From Candidatus Manganitrophus morganii (GTDB lineage Bacteria > Nitrospirota > Nitrospiria > SBBL01 > Manganitrophaceae): a stretch of DNA of 64,000 nucleotides. The stretch lies in the NCBI GenBank assembly GCA_021651055.1, contig JAJHOH010000001.1, positions 1,922,001 through 1,986,000 on the forward strand, given 5' to 3'. This document shows, piece after piece, positions 34,308-44,159 of the stretch (position 1 is the first letter of the stretch; each line of letters begins with the position of its first letter). The notes below the pieces were generated by a model that worked only from the letters and a program-made list of their open reading frames with translations, was not told the DNA's origin and made no database searches. Position numbers and translations under genes: made by a program.

Positions 34308-35756
34308 GTGCCAGAGAAATTAATTTTTGAAAAAAGTGTCGCGGGACGTCGGGGAGCGACCTTCCCGACCGAGGCGCTACAGGGGTTTTCGATCGACCAG
34401 GTGCTGCCGAAGAAACATCAGCGCCAGATCCCGCTGCCGCTGCCGGAGGTGAGCGAAAACGAGCTGATGCGCCACTACACCCGTCTCTCGCACGAGAACT
34501 ACGGCGTCGACACCGGCTTCTACCCGCTCGGCTCCTGCACGATGAAGTACAACCCGAAGATCAACGAAGATGTCGCCCGCTTCCCCGGCTTTGCGCAGAT
34601 TCATCCCCTCCAGCCGATCGAAACCGTTCAAGGCGCGCTGCAGCTGCTGTATGGGCTCGAAAAAATCCTCGCGGAGATCGCCGGGATGGCGCGGGTGTCC
34701 CTTCAGCCGGTGGCGGGGGCGCAGGGAGAGCTGGTCGGCATGTTGATCACCCGCGCCTACCATCAACAACAGGGACGGCAGCGGAAGAAGGTGGTCATTC
34801 CCGATTCGGCGCACGGGACCAATCCCGCCAGCGCCGCCCTCGCCGGCTACACGATCCAGACGGTTCATTCCAACGCCGACGGGCTGATCGACGTGGACGA
34901 TCTTGCCAAGGTGGTCGACGAAGAGACCGCCGCCTTCATGCTGACGAATCCGAACACGCTCGGCCTGTTTGAACGGGAGATCGAAAAGATCGTCCGGATC
35001 GTTCATGACGCGGGGGCCTTGATGTATCTCGACGGCGCCAACCTCAACGCCCTTTTGGGGCTGACCCGTCCCGGCGACATGGGGTTCGATATCGTCCACT
35101 TCAACCTCCACAAGACCTTCTCCACTCCCCACGGGGGGGGCGGGCCGGGGGCCGGGCCGGTCGGTGTCGCGGAGCGGTTGGTCCCCTATCTCCCTTCGCC
35201 GACGATTGAAAAGAAGGGGGAAGAATATTTTCTCGATGAACGTCACCCCCAATCGATCGGGCGGATTCATGGTTTTCACGGCAACTTCGGGATCTTGGTC
35301 CGCGCCTACACCTACATCAGCCGGCTCGGCGCCTCGGGTCTCTCTGCAATTAGTCGAAACGCCATCATCAACGCCAACTATCTTCGAAAGCAGCTGGAAG
35401 GATCGTATCCGGTTCCGTTCAACCGTCCCTGCATGCACGAGTTCGTCCTCTCGGCCAAGAAGTTTCGGGAGAAAGGAGTCCATGCCTGGGATATCGCAAA
35501 ACGGCTGATCGATTACGGTTTCTACCCGCCGACCGTGAACTTCCCGCTCGTCATCGAAGAGGCCTTGATGATCGAGACCCCGGAGAGCGAGCCGCGCGAG
35601 GTCCTGGATGCCTTCGCGGAAGCGATGAAGTCGATCCGAAAAGAGATCGACGACGATCCGACCCGCTTGACCGGCGCGCCGCATACCCGTCCGGTCGGCA
35701 GAATGGACGAGGTCCAGGCGGCGAAGCGGCTCGATGTGAATTACCAAAAGAAGTAG
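34308..35756 (+). CDS. gcvPB: Glycine dehydrogenase (decarboxylating) subunit 2
   Basis: A 482-residue C-terminal half of the P protein, which carries the pyridoxal phosphate. The cofactor lysine is Lys269 in NLHKTFSTPHGGGGPGAGPVG. Other hallmarks are HYTRLSHENYGVDTGFYPLGSCTMKYNPKINE and FHGNFGILVRAYTYI. The start is GTG, fixed by GGAGGAATAG immediately upstream. It pairs with GcvPA, encoded 1.5 kb upstream with two unrelated genes in between. Confidence 0.96.
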   Translation: MPEKLIFEKSVAGRRGATFPTEALQGFSIDQVLPKKHQRQIPLPLPEVSENELMRHYTRLSHENYGVDTGFYPLGSCTMKYNPKINEDVARFPGFAQIHPLQPIETVQGALQLLYGLEKILAEIAGMARVSLQPVAGAQGELVGMLITRAYHQQQGRQRKKVVIPDSAHGTNPASAALAGYTIQTVHSNADGLIDVDDLAKVVDEETAAFMLTNPNTLGLFEREIEKIVRIVHDAGALMYLDGANLNALLGLTRPGDMGFDIVHFNLHKTFSTPHGGGGPGAGPVGVAERLVPYLPSPTIEKKGEEYFLDERHPQSIGRIHGFHGNFGILVRAYTYISRLGASGLSAISRNAIINANYLRKQLEGSYPVPFNRPCMHEFVLSAKKFREKGVHAWDIAKRLIDYGFYPPTVNFPLVIEEALMIETPESEPREVLDAFAEAMKSIRKEIDDDPTRLTGAPHTRPVGRMDEVQAAKRLDVNYQKK

Positions 35757-35795
35757 ACTGTATGGCAGAGAGGCAATCGTCTTTAGGAGAAAGCA

Positions 35796-37466
35796 ATGCC
35801 ATTGGAGCATGATGTTCTCATCGTCGGCGCCGGCCTCGCGGGGATGCGTGCGGCGATCGCCGTTCCCGCGCATCTCAACGTCGGCGTGATCTCGAAGGTC
35901 CATCCGGTCCGGAGCCACTCGGTGGCGGCGGAGGGGGGGATCAACGCGGCGATCCGTCCGGAGGATTCTTGGGAATCGCACATGTACGACACGGTGAAAG
36001 GGAGCGATTGGCTCGGCGATCAAGATGCCATCGAAATCCTCTGCCGGGAAGCGCCGAGCGACATCATGGAGCTGGAGCGGATGGGGGCCCTCTTCTCGCG
36101 CGACCCGCAGGGGCGGATCGACCAGCGGAACTTCGGCGGCCTCGGCTTTCCCCGCACCTGCTACGTCGCCGACCGGACCGGACATGCCCTGGTCCATCTT
36201 CTTTATGAACAGCTCGTCAAACGGGCTGCGCAGGTTTATGAAGAGTGGTACGTCACCTCGCTCATTGTGGAGGAGGGGGTCTGCCGCGGCGTCGTCGCGC
36301 TGAATATCTTCAACGGCGAGTTGACCGAGATTCGCGCCAAGGCGGTGCTCCTGGCGACCGGAGGGTATGGGCGGGTCTATCTGATCTCCACCAACGGGCT
36401 GATCAACACCGGCGACGGCATGGCCCTCGCTTATCGCGCCGGGGTCCCCCTGCAGGATATGGAATTCGTTCAGTTCCATCCGACGACGTTGAAAGAGACC
36501 GGCATTCTGATCACCGAAGGGGCGCGCGGCGAGGGAGGCTATCTCTTCAACGCCCGCGGCGAGCGGTTCATGGAAAAGTATGCGCCGAAGATGATGGAGC
36601 TGGCGAGCCGGGATGTCGTCTCCCGGGCCGAGTACCAGGAAATCCTGGAAGGCCGCGGCGTCGACGGCTGCGTGATGCTCGATCTGCGGCATCTCGGCAA
36701 GGCGAAGATCATGGAGAAGCTCCCCCAGATCTGGGAGCTTTCGATCACCTATGTCGGGGTCGATCCGATCGAAGCCCCCATTCCGGTGACCCCCGGGGTT
36801 CACTATTCGATGGGAGGGATCTTAACCGACATCCACGGCGCAACACCGATTCGGGGTCTCTTTGCCGCCGGGGAATGCGCCTCCGTCTCGGTCCATGGCG
36901 CCAACCGGCTCGGCGGAAATGCGCTGATGGAGACGATCGTCTACGGCCGGCGGGCCGGGACCCGCGCCGCCGAATACGCGGAGCAGACGCAACCGACACC
37001 CTCTTCAGGCCGGGTGTTTCAGCAGGAGCGTGAGCGGATCGGAGCAATCCTCTCCCGGAAAGAGGGGGAGCGGGCCGGGTTGCTCCGGGAAGAGATCGGA
37101 AAGATCATGGCGGACCATTTCGGCATTCTGAGAACACGCGAGCGGATGGAGGAGGGGAAACGGAAGCTGGCGGAGATCCGGCCGAGGCTGGAAAAGATCG
37201 CCCTCCACGACCGGGGAAAAACCTTCAATCTCGAATTGATCGATGCGCTGCAGATTTTCTCGATTATGGATCTGGCGGAGTGCATTGCCGAAGGAGCGGC
37301 CGTTCGGGAAGAATCGCGCGGCGCCCACGCCCGCCCCGACTTCCCCAAACGGGACGATGTGAATTGGCTGAAACATACGCTGGCGTATCGATCAGAGGCC
37401 GGCCCCCGGCTCGATTACCGCCCGGTGACGATCACGCGGGTGCCGCTGGGGGAGCGCAAATACTAA
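35796..37466 (+). CDS. sdhA: Succinate dehydrogenase/fumarate reductase flavoprotein subunit
   Basis: A 556-residue flavoprotein that interconverts succinate and fumarate. The N-terminal FAD motif is VGAGLAGMRAA, the covalent flavin histidine is in RSHSVAAEGGINAA, and active-site segments include FVQFHPTT, TEGARGEGGYL, GVHYSMGGI and GANRLGGNALMETIVYGRRAG. RBS AGGAGAAAGCA precedes ATG. The C-terminal domain is complete. No sdhB iron-sulfur or sdhC/D membrane genes follow; the gene converges 3 bases from a minus-strand lipoprotein gene. Partners must lie elsewhere, or this is a soluble paralogue such as an L-aspartate oxidase relative; sequence features favour SdhA. Confidence 0.9.
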   Translation: MPLEHDVLIVGAGLAGMRAAIAVPAHLNVGVISKVHPVRSHSVAAEGGINAAIRPEDSWESHMYDTVKGSDWLGDQDAIEILCREAPSDIMELERMGALFSRDPQGRIDQRNFGGLGFPRTCYVADRTGHALVHLLYEQLVKRAAQVYEEWYVTSLIVEEGVCRGVVALNIFNGELTEIRAKAVLLATGGYGRVYLISTNGLINTGDGMALAYRAGVPLQDMEFVQFHPTTLKETGILITEGARGEGGYLFNARGERFMEKYAPKMMELASRDVVSRAEYQEILEGRGVDGCVMLDLRHLGKAKIMEKLPQIWELSITYVGVDPIEAPIPVTPGVHYSMGGILTDIHGATPIRGLFAAGECASVSVHGANRLGGNALMETIVYGRRAGTRAAEYAEQTQPTPSSGRVFQQERERIGAILSRKEGERAGLLREEIGKIMADHFGILRTRERMEEGKRKLAEIRPRLEKIALHDRGKTFNLELIDALQIFSIMDLAECIAEGAAVREESRGAHARPDFPKRDDVNWLKHTLAYRSEAGPRLDYRPVTITRVPLGERKY

Positions 37467-37469
37467 AAC

Positions 37470-40400
37470 TTAGTTCACCCCGCCGGAACCGGTGTGAAGG
37501 AGAACCCCGTTATTTCCGACCGCCCATCCTTCCAAGCCGCCCGGAGCAAAGTACAGACCATTCAGATTCTGATTTGTTCCGACCTGTGATTGCCGTGTCC
37601 AGGTGGACCCGCCGTTCTGTGTATACAAAACCATTCCCGCCGCCCCGACCACCCATCCATTATTGGCATCCGAGAAACGGACGGCAAAAAGAGCCGATGT
37701 TGTTGTCGATGTCTGAGGTGACCAGGTAACCCCTCCATCGGTGGTCCGATAAATCCTCCCAGAGTTACCAACGGCCCAGCCGGTCGATGCGCTAATAAAG
37801 TGAACCGCATTCCAGGTGGTGGTCGTCGGAGTGGCCTGGGTGCAGGCCCAGCTTGCTCCCCCATCGGTGGTGCGGGCGGTCCACCCACTGGTTCCGACCA
37901 TCCAGCCCCTGCTGGCATCAAGGAAATAAATGCCGTTCATCGTCGCCGCCGCGGGAATACAGGCACTCGCTTGCGGCGACCAGGTCGTCCCGTTGTAATA
38001 ATAAACCTGCCTCGTCGTGGCCCCGTTGACGACCCGACCGACCGCCCAGCCATTCGTCGCATTGGCGAAGTGAACCCCTTTCAGGCTTCCGGAACTGGTC
38101 AGGGTGGTGTTGAGCCCCCAAGCGCCGCTGCTGTAATGATAAATCTGCCGGTTACTGGTGACGGCCCAGGCGTCGGTTGCGGAAACCACGGAGAGGCTGT
38201 TAAAGTCGCTGGCGCCCGCAGACTGTTTTATCCAGCTGGATCCCCCAGTCGATGTCGTCAAAACGGTCCCGGCGTCACCCACCGCCCAACCGTTGACCCC
38301 GTCCAGAGCGAAACCAACAGACTTTAAATGATTCATGGAGGGTCCGGAGACATTATCCCAGGCGGTCCCGTTAAAACTGGTAAAGACCATCCCGGAAAGA
38401 CCGGCGGCAACCCCGTTTCCATTATTGGAAGCAACCCCCCTAAAATATTTGGCGGAAGGAAGCGACGGATCACCGGCGTTAAAGGTCACAGGGAGCCACG
38501 CCGCTCCATTCCATTGGAGAATGGTTCCGGCCCCCGTGTTATCGTCTCCCCCGATGGCCCAACCGAGACTGGGAGTAGACATAAAAACATCCAGAAGCGT
38601 CGAAGTGGTACCGCTGGCGACCATCTCCGTTGTCCAGGGTTCCGCACCGGTATCCGAATAGATGTGAAGAATCGATCCGTTCCCGCCCAAATCGGGGGCG
38701 CCGACCGCCCATCCTTCCAACCGATCGGGAAAGGGGGAGTTCGGATCTTTGGGAAGAAAAAAGAGAGAGTAGAGTTGTCTGGCGGACTTCCGATCCTGCG
38801 GGAGAATGCCGGCCCAGTTATCGTCCGTCCATAAGATCGAATCGTTCGCATTGTTCGTGGTAATCCACCCGTGCGTTGCATCGTTCATGAAGACATGGGT
38901 CAATTGGTCGGTCCTTCCGGAAGCGATCGGCGCCCAAGATCCCCCTCCATCCCGATAAAGAATGGTTCCCGCGTCTCCCACCGCCCATCCATGAGACGCG
39001 TCGAGAAAATAAACCGACTGAAGCGGTTGGGTGGTCGAACTGCTCTCCGTCTCCCAAATCGCCCCGCCGTTGCTGCTGTGAAGGATGGTGCCGCCGTCGC
39101 CGACGATCCATCCTTCCAACGGATTGACGAATCGAATCGCGCGAAGATCTTCCCCCGTACCGCTGACCACCGGAATCCAATTGTTCCCGTAATCGGGGGA
39201 GTCGGGAGGGGAGCGGAGAATCGTCCCGCTATCGGCGACCGCCCAGGCCACCCCTTCTTCAGAGAAGGTCACATCGTTGATCGGATAGCTGGTCGGCTTC
39301 GGATTTTGATGCTTCCATGCGACCGGATTGCTCAGGCCGACTTCGATCGTCTTCGACTGCACCGGAGAGAGCGCGCTTCCGCCGGAGGTCGCCGTCAGCG
39401 TGAGGGTGGCCGAATGGGCCTGTCCGCAGGTCAGCGTCGATGCATCCACGGTCACGGTGATATCGGTCGAGGTGGCGCCGGCCGCCACCGTCCCGCCGGT
39501 GATATCGAGGGTGACCCATCCTGTCTCCGCGCCCGCATAGGTCACCGCCGCGCTCCAACCGAGGGAGCTTCCGCCGTTGTTCTGAATGGTAAATGGTTGC
39601 GGGTCGGGGCTCCCCTTGCAAGCGGTCGCAAAGAAACCGAGGGCAGAGGCACTCGGCGTGATATTCGCCGCCGAAGGGACCACCACTTCCACGGTGACGC
39701 TCTGGGGAGAATTTCCCGCCTCGGCCGAGGTGAGGGTGATCGTTCCCGAAGAGGTCGCTCCGCAGGGAAGATCGGCCGTGTCGACATTCGCCACCGTCAC
39801 CGTCGCTCCGTCGGTCCCGCTTGTGGGAGCAAATTGAATCCAAGCGGCGCTCCCCGCGCCGCTCCAACTGAAGCCGCCGTTTCCGTCGCTGGTGATCATA
39901 AACGAAGGCGATCCGCTGGTTGCGACCCCGCCGCAGGAAGAAGCGGTAAAGGTCACTTTCAGTTTATCTGTGATGATCGCCGGACGGGGCGGAACGATGA
40001 CTTCCACGGTGACGCTCTGCGGAGAAACGCCTGTCGCCGTCGAGCTGATGGTGATCGTTCCCGATGAAGTCGCTCCGCAAGGGAGGGTGGCGGTGTCGAT
40101 ATCCGCCACGGTGACCGTCGCTCCGTCGGTCCCGTTCGTCGGGGCGAACTGAATCCAGGGCTGGCTTGCCGTTGCGCTCCAATGGAAGCTTCCGTTTCCA
40201 TCGCTGGTGATTGTAAATGACGGCGATCCGCTGGTCGCGATCCCGCCGCAGGAAGAGGCGGTGAAAGTCACCTTCGGTGTGTCCGTGATAATCGCCGGAG
40301 GCGGTGTCGTCGGCGCCGGGATCGTCAAGGTCACCGTCAAAGAGACCGGTGTGTTGCCGGCGTCAGGGGCTTCAATATGAACCGTTTGCGAATAGTCCTC

Positions 40401-40718
40401 GCCGCAAGAAAGACCGGTCGTGTCGATCTGCGCCGTCACCGTCGTGGGAACCGTCCCGCCGGAAGGGGTCAGCATCAACCAGGAAGGAACATTGGAAGTC
40501 GACCAGGTGAATGTTCCCTTTCCGGCATTGGTAACCTCAAACGTCTGGCTGGCCGGATTCGATCCGCAGCCGGCGCCGGTGAAGGCCAGCTCCGCCGCGC
40601 TCAGTTGAATGAACGGAGAAAAAGGGGTCGGAGACGGGAATGTCCAATCCTTTTGGCCGCTGCCGTCGTTACAGCCAGCCAAATAAATTAAGAAGATCAA
40701 AAGGGTAAGTTTCTTCAT
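37470..40718 (-). CDS. Secreted lipoprotein with four Ig-like (BACON-like) domains and YCF48-like propeller repeats
   Basis: A 1082-residue lipoprotein: MKKLTLLIFLIYLAGC gives lipobox Cys16. Residues about 35-450 hold four repeated Ig-like units of roughly 100 residues, each with a pair of conserved cysteines (for example SSCGG...LPCGATSSGTI). The second and third units are very similar at protein and DNA level, so they arose by recent duplication. Residues about 460-1080 hold about 14 copies of the GWAVGDAGTIL(Y/H)-type motif of YCF48/HCF136 and BNR propellers, enough for two seven-bladed propellers. It is exported to the envelope; such proteins are often adhesins or assembly factors, but the function here is unknown. 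Confidence 0.85.
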   Translation of the reverse strand: MKKLTLLIFLIYLAGCNDGSGQKDWTFPSPTPFSPFIQLSAAELAFTGAGCGSNPASQTFEVTNAGKGTFTWSTSNVPSWLMLTPSGGTVPTTVTAQIDTTGLSCGEDYSQTVHIEAPDAGNTPVSLTVTLTIPAPTTPPPAIITDTPKVTFTASSCGGIATSGSPSFTITSDGNGSFHWSATASQPWIQFAPTNGTDGATVTVADIDTATLPCGATSSGTITISSTATGVSPQSVTVEVIVPPRPAIITDKLKVTFTASSCGGVATSGSPSFMITSDGNGGFSWSGAGSAAWIQFAPTSGTDGATVTVANVDTADLPCGATSSGTITLTSAEAGNSPQSVTVEVVVPSAANITPSASALGFFATACKGSPDPQPFTIQNNGGSSLGWSAAVTYAGAETGWVTLDITGGTVAAGATSTDITVTVDASTLTCGQAHSATLTLTATSGGSALSPVQSKTIEVGLSNPVAWKHQNPKPTSYPINDVTFSEEGVAWAVADSGTILRSPPDSPDYGNNWIPVVSGTGEDLRAIRFVNPLEGWIVGDGGTILHSSNGGAIWETESSSTTQPLQSVYFLDASHGWAVGDAGTILYRDGGGSWAPIASGRTDQLTHVFMNDATHGWITTNNANDSILWTDDNWAGILPQDRKSARQLYSLFFLPKDPNSPFPDRLEGWAVGAPDLGGNGSILHIYSDTGAEPWTTEMVASGTTSTLLDVFMSTPSLGWAIGGDDNTGAGTILQWNGAAWLPVTFNAGDPSLPSAKYFRGVASNNGNGVAAGLSGMVFTSFNGTAWDNVSGPSMNHLKSVGFALDGVNGWAVGDAGTVLTTSTGGSSWIKQSAGASDFNSLSVVSATDAWAVTSNRQIYHYSSGAWGLNTTLTSSGSLKGVHFANATNGWAVGRVVNGATTRQVYYYNGTTWSPQASACIPAAATMNGIYFLDASRGWMVGTSGWTARTTDGGASWACTQATPTTTTWNAVHFISASTGWAVGNSGRIYRTTDGGVTWSPQTSTTTSALFAVRFSDANNGWVVGAAGMVLYTQNGGSTWTRQSQVGTNQNLNGLYFAPGGLEGWAVGNNGVLLHTGSGGVN

Positions 40719-40917
40719 ATCCTTTCAAAGTATAGCCCAGCATCCCTATCTTGTCTGCGCGCGGAGAAGAGGAAGGCGGGTCAAAGATAGAAACCCCGTA
40801 CAATCGCCAATCTTGTCAAATCGTCAGGGAAAAGAAGAAACTGGAAGTGTCTTATGGAACCACGAGAGGGGGAAATAAGCGGTTGGTAAACTTGGGACGG
40901 ATGGTCTTTGTATCTGA
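40719..40917. other. Intergenic, no gene seen
   Basis: Promoter-sized gap between the YCF48-like lipoprotein and the FHA gene. A minus-strand TTGACA box is present (about 40814-40819), but I find no convincing -10 at the right spacing. Confidence 0.3.
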
Positions 40918-41295
40918 TTACGCCTGATAATACTGCCCTTCGAGATTCCCTCCGCCGACGAATTTGAAGACGGTGGTTCCGATCCGGATGAGATCGCCGT
41001 CTTTCAACGCGGAACCGATGACCCTGATATCGTTGACATAAATTCCGTTCTTGCTGTGGAGATCCTTGACCATCGTTTGATTATTCTTCCGATAAAACTC
41101 GGCGTGATTTCGCGAGACGGTCTTCTCATCGATCGAGATCTGGGCCTGATCCCCCCGGCCGACCACGATCTGTTTCTGGTCTAGCATATATTTCTTCCCA
41201 AGTGTTTTACCCGAGATGACAACCAGGCAGGGAAGGCACTTTCGAGGATCGGTCACCGGAGATGCCTCGGGATGAATCGTATCCTCATTATCCAT
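40918..41295 (-). CDS. FHA domain protein
   Basis: A 125-residue protein that is almost entirely one forkhead-associated domain. It begins after a 25-residue tail with LVVISGKTLGKKYMLDQKQIVVGRGDQAQISIDEKTVSRNHAEFYRKNN, carrying the phosphothreonine-binding GR, SRNH and KNGIYVND motifs. FHA domains bind phosphothreonine peptides from Ser/Thr kinase signalling; no kinase gene is near. A conserved-looking CLPC pair precedes the domain. The gene stands alone between a lipoprotein gene and comEC on the minus strand. Confidence 0.9.
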   Translation of the reverse strand: MDNEDTIHPEASPVTDPRKCLPCLVVISGKTLGKKYMLDQKQIVVGRGDQAQISIDEKTVSRNHAEFYRKNNQTMVKDLHSKNGIYVNDIRVIGSALKDGDLIRIGTTVFKFVGGGNLEGQYYQA

Positions 41296-41437
41296 GCTGG
41301 ACCCCTTTTCACAATCTTTCTATTGAGTTCGGATGGCTATCCCAAAAGAGGATAAGCCAATTACCTAACCAAGTTTATAATAAAATAGTAAATTGTCAAA
41401 TGCGTCGCCTTCGTGCGCGCGGATCGACGCGTCTCTC

Positions 41438-43936
41438 CTAGAACCGTGAGAACGCCCTTTTTAAATTCTCCCACTCTTGAGTCGGAAGGGAAGAACGCCA
41501 GCGGATTTTTTGTATCCGGCTCTCTCGATAACGCTTCAATCGCCATCCCGCCGAGTCGGTCTCGATCACGACGGCGCCGTCTCGATCGGTCCGATAAATC
41601 TCGGCGGGAAGGGCCTGGTAGGCGGCAAGCACATCGGGATGCGGATGCCGGTATGGATTGTTTCGGCCGACCGAAAAGAGCGCCGCCTCGGGCGAGACGG
41701 CGGAGAGAAACAAAAGATCCAAGGAGCTGATGCTCCCATGGTGAGGAACTTTCAGGACGGTGCTCTTCAGATCTGTCCCGCTTTCCAGCAGGCGTCGCTC
41801 CCCGCCCCGTTCGATATCCCCGGTGAGGAGAAGAGAGAATCCCTTTCCGCCCAGATCGGGACAAACGAGCCGGAGAACGATCGACTGATCATTGAGCTCC
41901 TCTTCCTCGAAGGGATCGATTGCGGGAGGATTGAGGAAGAAAAGCCGGCAGCCGTCGATCTCCATCGGCGGCGCTTCGGAGGAGATCACCTTCGGTCGAA
42001 GCCCCTTCGCTTCAAGCGCCTCGGAGAAGGCCTGATAGAACGGAAGATCGCGCGGCCGGCCGTTGGTCCAGGCCTCTTTGACATCGAATTTCCGAATGAT
42101 GTAGGAGAGCCCGCCGATATGATCCATCTGCGGGTGGGTCCCGACCAGATAGTCGATCGTTCGAATTCCCCGCTCCCAAAGGTAGGGGGCGACGGCGATC
42201 CTTCCGACGTTGAACCCGCCCCCTGCCCCCCCGTCGACCAACATCGTCTTCCCACGGGGGAACTCAATCAGCGTCGCATCCCCCTGGGCCACGTCGATGA
42301 AGCTGACCCGCAGCCGCTCCGGAGGAAATCGAACGCTCCCCACCCCGAGAAAAAAAATGAAGAAAGTGGCGACGGACGGCGCCATCCATTTCCAGGAGAC
42401 CCCGCGGGCGAGCATCCAGATCGTCACCCCGTAAAAAAGGACGATGATCCAGAGCGGAGGCGCGGCGGCGTGGAAATCGGCGCCCGGGAACTCGGCAAAA
42501 AATCCGGTGAGGCGATAATAAAACGATCCGAGGAGTTGATGCCCTCCGGCCAAGGGAAACCCCTCTCCTCCGAAAAGGGAGAGGAGGGCGGAGAGAAGAC
42601 CCAAGGGAACGATGATCCAACCGGCGAGGGGGATCAGAAGAAGATTGGCCAACAGTCCGATCCAGCTGAATTGATGGAAATAGAAAAGGGTCAGCGGCGC
42701 GGTTCCCAATGTCGCCCCCAGGGTCGAGAGGAGCATCAGCCGCCCCGGCTCGATCAAATAAGTCCGATAGCGCGATCGCTCTTTTTCCGCCGGGACGGTT
42801 GGGAAAACCCCCTTCCACCAGGAAAAGGTCAACGCGATCATCAGGACCGAAAGGAAAGAGAGCTGGAACGAGAGGTTGAAAACGGCTTGCGGATGAACGC
42901 CGACGATCAGAAGCGCCGCCAGGGAGAGGGTCGTTTTCACCTCGCCGCTTCGGCCGATCCAGATCGAAAAAAGGTAAACCGAAATCATCACCAGCGAGCG
43001 GATCGTCGCGACCTCTCCCCCGGCCAAGAGGGCGTAGAGGGCGACCGGCCCCGCCGTCGCCAGGGCGGCCCACTGGGAGGGGATCTTCCAGAGAGAGAGC
43101 CGAAGCAAAAGGGGGGCGGGAAGATGAAGGAGAAGCCACCGCGCGGCGCCGAAAATCAAGACCGAGACCAGCGCCAGATGCGAGCCGGAAATGGAGAGAA
43201 TGTGGGTGGTCCCCGAGGCCGAGAAGCGCTCCCGGATCGGATCGGTCAAATAACCGGTCTCGCCGATGATCAGCGCCAGCAGGAGGGCCGCCGGCGCCCC
43301 TTCCAGCGAGGCGAGGATCTTCCGCCGAATCCGCTCACGCCCCCGGTAGATCGACTTGAGGACCGGATTTCCTTCCTCTCCGATTTTTTGAATCCGGCCG
43401 AGATCGGAGAGGCCCGCCGACCCGCTCCAACCTTCCCGCTCACGGTAGTCGGCGTAGGGGAAGGCCCCCGGCGTGCCGAATTGTTGGGGACGGCGCAGGT
43501 GAATCCGCATCCGGAGCCGATCGCCGTATTCGAAGGGGGCATCGGGTTGATAAATCGTGAGCCGAAAGGCGCCGTGGACCGGTTGGATGGAATCGCCATG
43601 GATCTCGATCCCCTCCATCTGAAGAAGGACCTGTTTCGCGAAATGCTGCGGGGGCCGATCGACCCGGGCCACAAGATCGATCTCCCCCCGGTCGATATAC
43701 CGCCTCAGGTCTCCCGCGCGAAAGGGGGTCGAGACGAGTTGCTGGAGAAGCAATCCGGCGCCGGCGCAGAAGAGGAGCGCGATGGGGAGAAGCGCTCCCT
43801 GCTTAAATCGCCGGTCGAATAACAGAAAGCAGAAAAGAAAAAAGATCAGGGTGAGCGGGAAATACGAGAAGAGTTCTCCGAGCGCCAGGCCGGTGATGAA
43901 CGAAACGGTGATCGCGATGAAGGGTCTTTTCCCCAA
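41438..43936 (-). CDS. comEC: ComEC/Rec2 family DNA uptake channel
   Basis: A full 832-residue ComEC. The N-terminal part has two or three membrane spans and a DUF4131-like region (LVARVDRPP...); the middle is the Competence membrane domain (LLLALIIGETGYLTDPIRERFSASGTTHILSISGSHLALV). The C-terminal 300 residues are a metallo-beta-lactamase-like domain beginning LRVSFIDVAQGDATLIEFPRGKTMLVDGG, with GTHPQMDHIGGL as the metal motif and VPHHGS later. This protein transports single-stranded DNA across the inner membrane during natural transformation. The second position of the HxHxDH-type metal motif is Gln, a substitution I cannot judge as functional or not. Confidence 0.93.
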   Translation of the reverse strand: MGKRPFIAITVSFITGLALGELFSYFPLTLIFFLFCFLLFDRRFKQGALLPIALLFCAGAGLLLQQLVSTPFRAGDLRRYIDRGEIDLVARVDRPPQHFAKQVLLQMEGIEIHGDSIQPVHGAFRLTIYQPDAPFEYGDRLRMRIHLRRPQQFGTPGAFPYADYREREGWSGSAGLSDLGRIQKIGEEGNPVLKSIYRGRERIRRKILASLEGAPAALLLALIIGETGYLTDPIRERFSASGTTHILSISGSHLALVSVLIFGAARWLLLHLPAPLLLRLSLWKIPSQWAALATAGPVALYALLAGGEVATIRSLVMISVYLFSIWIGRSGEVKTTLSLAALLIVGVHPQAVFNLSFQLSFLSVLMIALTFSWWKGVFPTVPAEKERSRYRTYLIEPGRLMLLSTLGATLGTAPLTLFYFHQFSWIGLLANLLLIPLAGWIIVPLGLLSALLSLFGGEGFPLAGGHQLLGSFYYRLTGFFAEFPGADFHAAAPPLWIIVLFYGVTIWMLARGVSWKWMAPSVATFFIFFLGVGSVRFPPERLRVSFIDVAQGDATLIEFPRGKTMLVDGGAGGGFNVGRIAVAPYLWERGIRTIDYLVGTHPQMDHIGGLSYIIRKFDVKEAWTNGRPRDLPFYQAFSEALEAKGLRPKVISSEAPPMEIDGCRLFFLNPPAIDPFEEEELNDQSIVLRLVCPDLGGKGFSLLLTGDIERGGERRLLESGTDLKSTVLKVPHHGSISSLDLLFLSAVSPEAALFSVGRNNPYRHPHPDVLAAYQALPAEIYRTDRDGAVVIETDSAGWRLKRYRESRIQKIRWRSSLPTQEWENLKRAFSRF

Positions 43937-43993
43937 CGATCACGCTCCTGATCGCCCCGCGAAGCCGCCGCCCCGTCGAGATCCCGGATGGGA

Positions 43994-44137
43994 CTACTGT
44001 TGGGTTTGGAGGTAGCCGGCGACGATCATCGCCACAACGATTCCGACCAGAAAAAGGACAACGCAGCCGCAGCCCCATCGGTTGGTCTGCTGAACGTCTT
44101 TCGCCAGCGCCGTCTTGGTGTTTTTTCGTTTGATCAA
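43994..44137 (-). CDS. Small single-span membrane protein
   Basis: A possible 47-residue protein with a basic N-terminus (IKRKNTKTALAKDVQQTNRW) and one hydrophobic span (CGCVVLFLVGIVVAMIVAGYL). The TTG start at 44137 has GAGGAG about 11 bases upstream. The open frame extends further upstream without a better start, so the start is uncertain. It lies between comEC and a coiled-coil gene, all minus strand. No family is recognised. Confidence 0.45.
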   Translation of the reverse strand: MIKRKNTKTALAKDVQQTNRWGCGCVVLFLVGIVVAMIVAGYLQTQQ

Positions 44138-44159
44138 GGATGAACCGGCTCCTCGGCAG

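Noticed and set aside
41438-43936. Inactive ComEC because the metal motif is HPQMDH
   Set aside because: Position-three variation occurs in this family and the other motifs are intact, so loss of function cannot be claimed.
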